A stretch of DNA of 64,000 nt, from assembly GCA_038521625.1 (NCBI GenBank), contig JBCBKP010000005.1, positions 72,141 to 136,140 of the forward strand, given 5' to 3'. How positions within the stretch are numbered: position 1 is the first letter of the stretch; every line of letters begins with the position of its first letter. The notes under the pieces are model-generated. The model was not told the origin of the DNA. It saw only the letters and a list, made by a program, of their open reading frames with translations, and made no database searches. The DNA comes from JBCBKP01 sp038521625. Lineage in GTDB: Bacteria > Planctomycetota > Phycisphaerae > Phycisphaerales > UBA1924. Of the stretch, positions 63,467 to 64,000 are shown piece after piece. The position numbers were made by a program, and so were the translations under genes.

Positions 63467-64000
63467 TCAGCCGCCGCCGATGTTCGAGGGCGGCGCGCCG
63501 AACACGTCGTTGCCGAAGTTGCGATCCAAAAGGAACCCGAACCCGTACGAGGTCCGGAAGCCCGCCCGGATGACCGCCAGCGGCAACGCGAAGAAATTCG
63601 TGCCGACGTTGATCTGATCGTCCGGCTTCAGGAAGACATCCGGCTGCGTCCCCTCCGCGATCGCGCGCAGGTTCAGCATGATCGTCGCCTGCCGGTCCGG
63701 GCCGACCATCCGGGTCAGGTCGCACCGCTCGGGGATCGCCAGGCCGCTGAGCCCGCCCGCCGCCGTGATCGCGCGGGAGAGCGTCAGGCGACCGAACTGC
63801 GGCAGCGTGTAGACGCCGGGTCGCGCGACCTGGCCCGCGAGGTAAACGTTCCCGAGGTCCGGCGGCTGCACCCGCACGACGTCGCCCGGGCGGACCACGA
63901 GGTTGAATCGCGCGTCGCCGGCCAGCAGCGGCTCCAGCGGCACCCGGATCACCCGCTGGGTCACGACCGCGGCGAGCGGGTCGCCGTCGTCGGCCTCGGC
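63467..64000 (-). CDS. Polysaccharide export protein (Wza/SLBB family), C-terminal part
   Basis: The frame is open to the right edge, so the N-terminus lies outside; about 177 residues are visible. An SLBB domain is clear: VVRPGDVVRVQPPDLGNVYL, AGQVARPGVYTLPQFGRLTL, then SRAITAAGGLSGLAIPE. A second, partly similar segment has MLNLRAIAEGTQPDVFLKPDD followed by a Gly/Phe-rich end (GFGFLLDRNFGND). The family forms or lines the outer-membrane channel for capsular or exopolysaccharide. It precedes the exosortase gene and probably heads, or is inside, the same operon. Confidence 0.9.
   Translation of the reverse strand, partial: AEADDGDPLAAVVTQRVIRVPLEPLLAGDARFNLVVRPGDVVRVQPPDLGNVYLAGQVARPGVYTLPQFGRLTLSRAITAAGGLSGLAIPERCDLTRMVGPDRQATIMLNLRAIAEGTQPDVFLKPDDQINVGTNFFALPLAVIRAGFRTSYGFGFLLDRNFGNDVFGAPPSNIGGG

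Noticed and set aside
63342..63617. Plus-strand ORF near the right edge
   Set aside because: Antisense to the SLBB protein and the exosortase start; Pro/Asn-rich without a domain.

Overview
The window is about 68% G+C and densely coded. Its gene content points to a planctomycete, most likely of class Phycisphaerae: type III glutamine synthetase, HldE and LpxK (an LPS-type outer membrane), an exosortase with EpsI, a large secreted protein ending in what looks like the 'GC-type dockerin' tail of Phycisphaerae, and many GTG/TTG starts. This assignment is inference from gene content; there is no rRNA in the window. I see no insertion sequence, prophage, CRISPR array or plasmid function. One RNA gene, tRNA-Glu(TTC), is present.

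Region by region. 1-3.5 kb: the tail of an unknown gene, rplS (L19), a convergent pair of small secreted cysteine-rich proteins with their own promoter, and a Tat-exported glycosylasparaginase. 3.5-11.1 kb: an MDR oxidoreductase, glutamine synthetase III, and a four-gene operon joining a zinc-type (ZnuA-like) lipoprotein to a MacB/FtsX-type ABC transporter and an unknown membrane protein. 11.2-19.4 kb: a secreted M28-PDZ peptidase, a small ORF with a good start but no usable stop, an RND efflux pump with its adaptor, and an SGNH hydrolase. 19.5-25.8 kb: an AttEFGH-like set (ATPase, fused FtsX permease, AttH/CrtC-like lipocalin) and an M61 peptidase. 25.8-28.9 kb: hldE, lpxK and a small membrane protein. 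29-35.6 kb: rpsA, glutamate dehydrogenase and the 897-residue dockerin-type secreted protein. 35.6-45.8 kb: trpG/pabA-type amidotransferase, DUF1444, acpP-fabF, an orphan FliN/SpoA-domain protein, GH15 glucoamylase, purM, metK, nadD, tRNA-Glu and an aldo/keto reductase. 45.8-51.9 kb: infA, a REC-histidine kinase translationally coupled to an MscS channel, a small dockerin-like protein, and ftsY-nusB-ribH. 52-64 kb, all on the minus strand: an exopolysaccharide/exosortase locus (SLBB export protein, exosortase, EpsI, a 1559-residue TPR protein, a Wzc-like chain-length/tyrosine-kinase protein, a nucleotide-sugar epimerase and a WecA/MraY-like initiating transferase). It runs off the right edge.

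How the genes fit together. The right-hand locus is a coherent envelope module: lipid-linked sugar initiation (WecA-like), sugar supply (epimerase), chain-length control and export (Wzc-like and SLBB proteins), and exosortase/EpsI for surface proteins. It agrees with the hldE/lpxK pair and with two secreted dockerin-like proteins. The most unusual points are the replacement of the Walker A lysine in the Wzc-like protein, the ZnuA-FtsX hybrid ABC operon, the near-leaderless cysteine-rich pair, the stop-less ORF at 13.7 kb and the kinase-channel gene pair.
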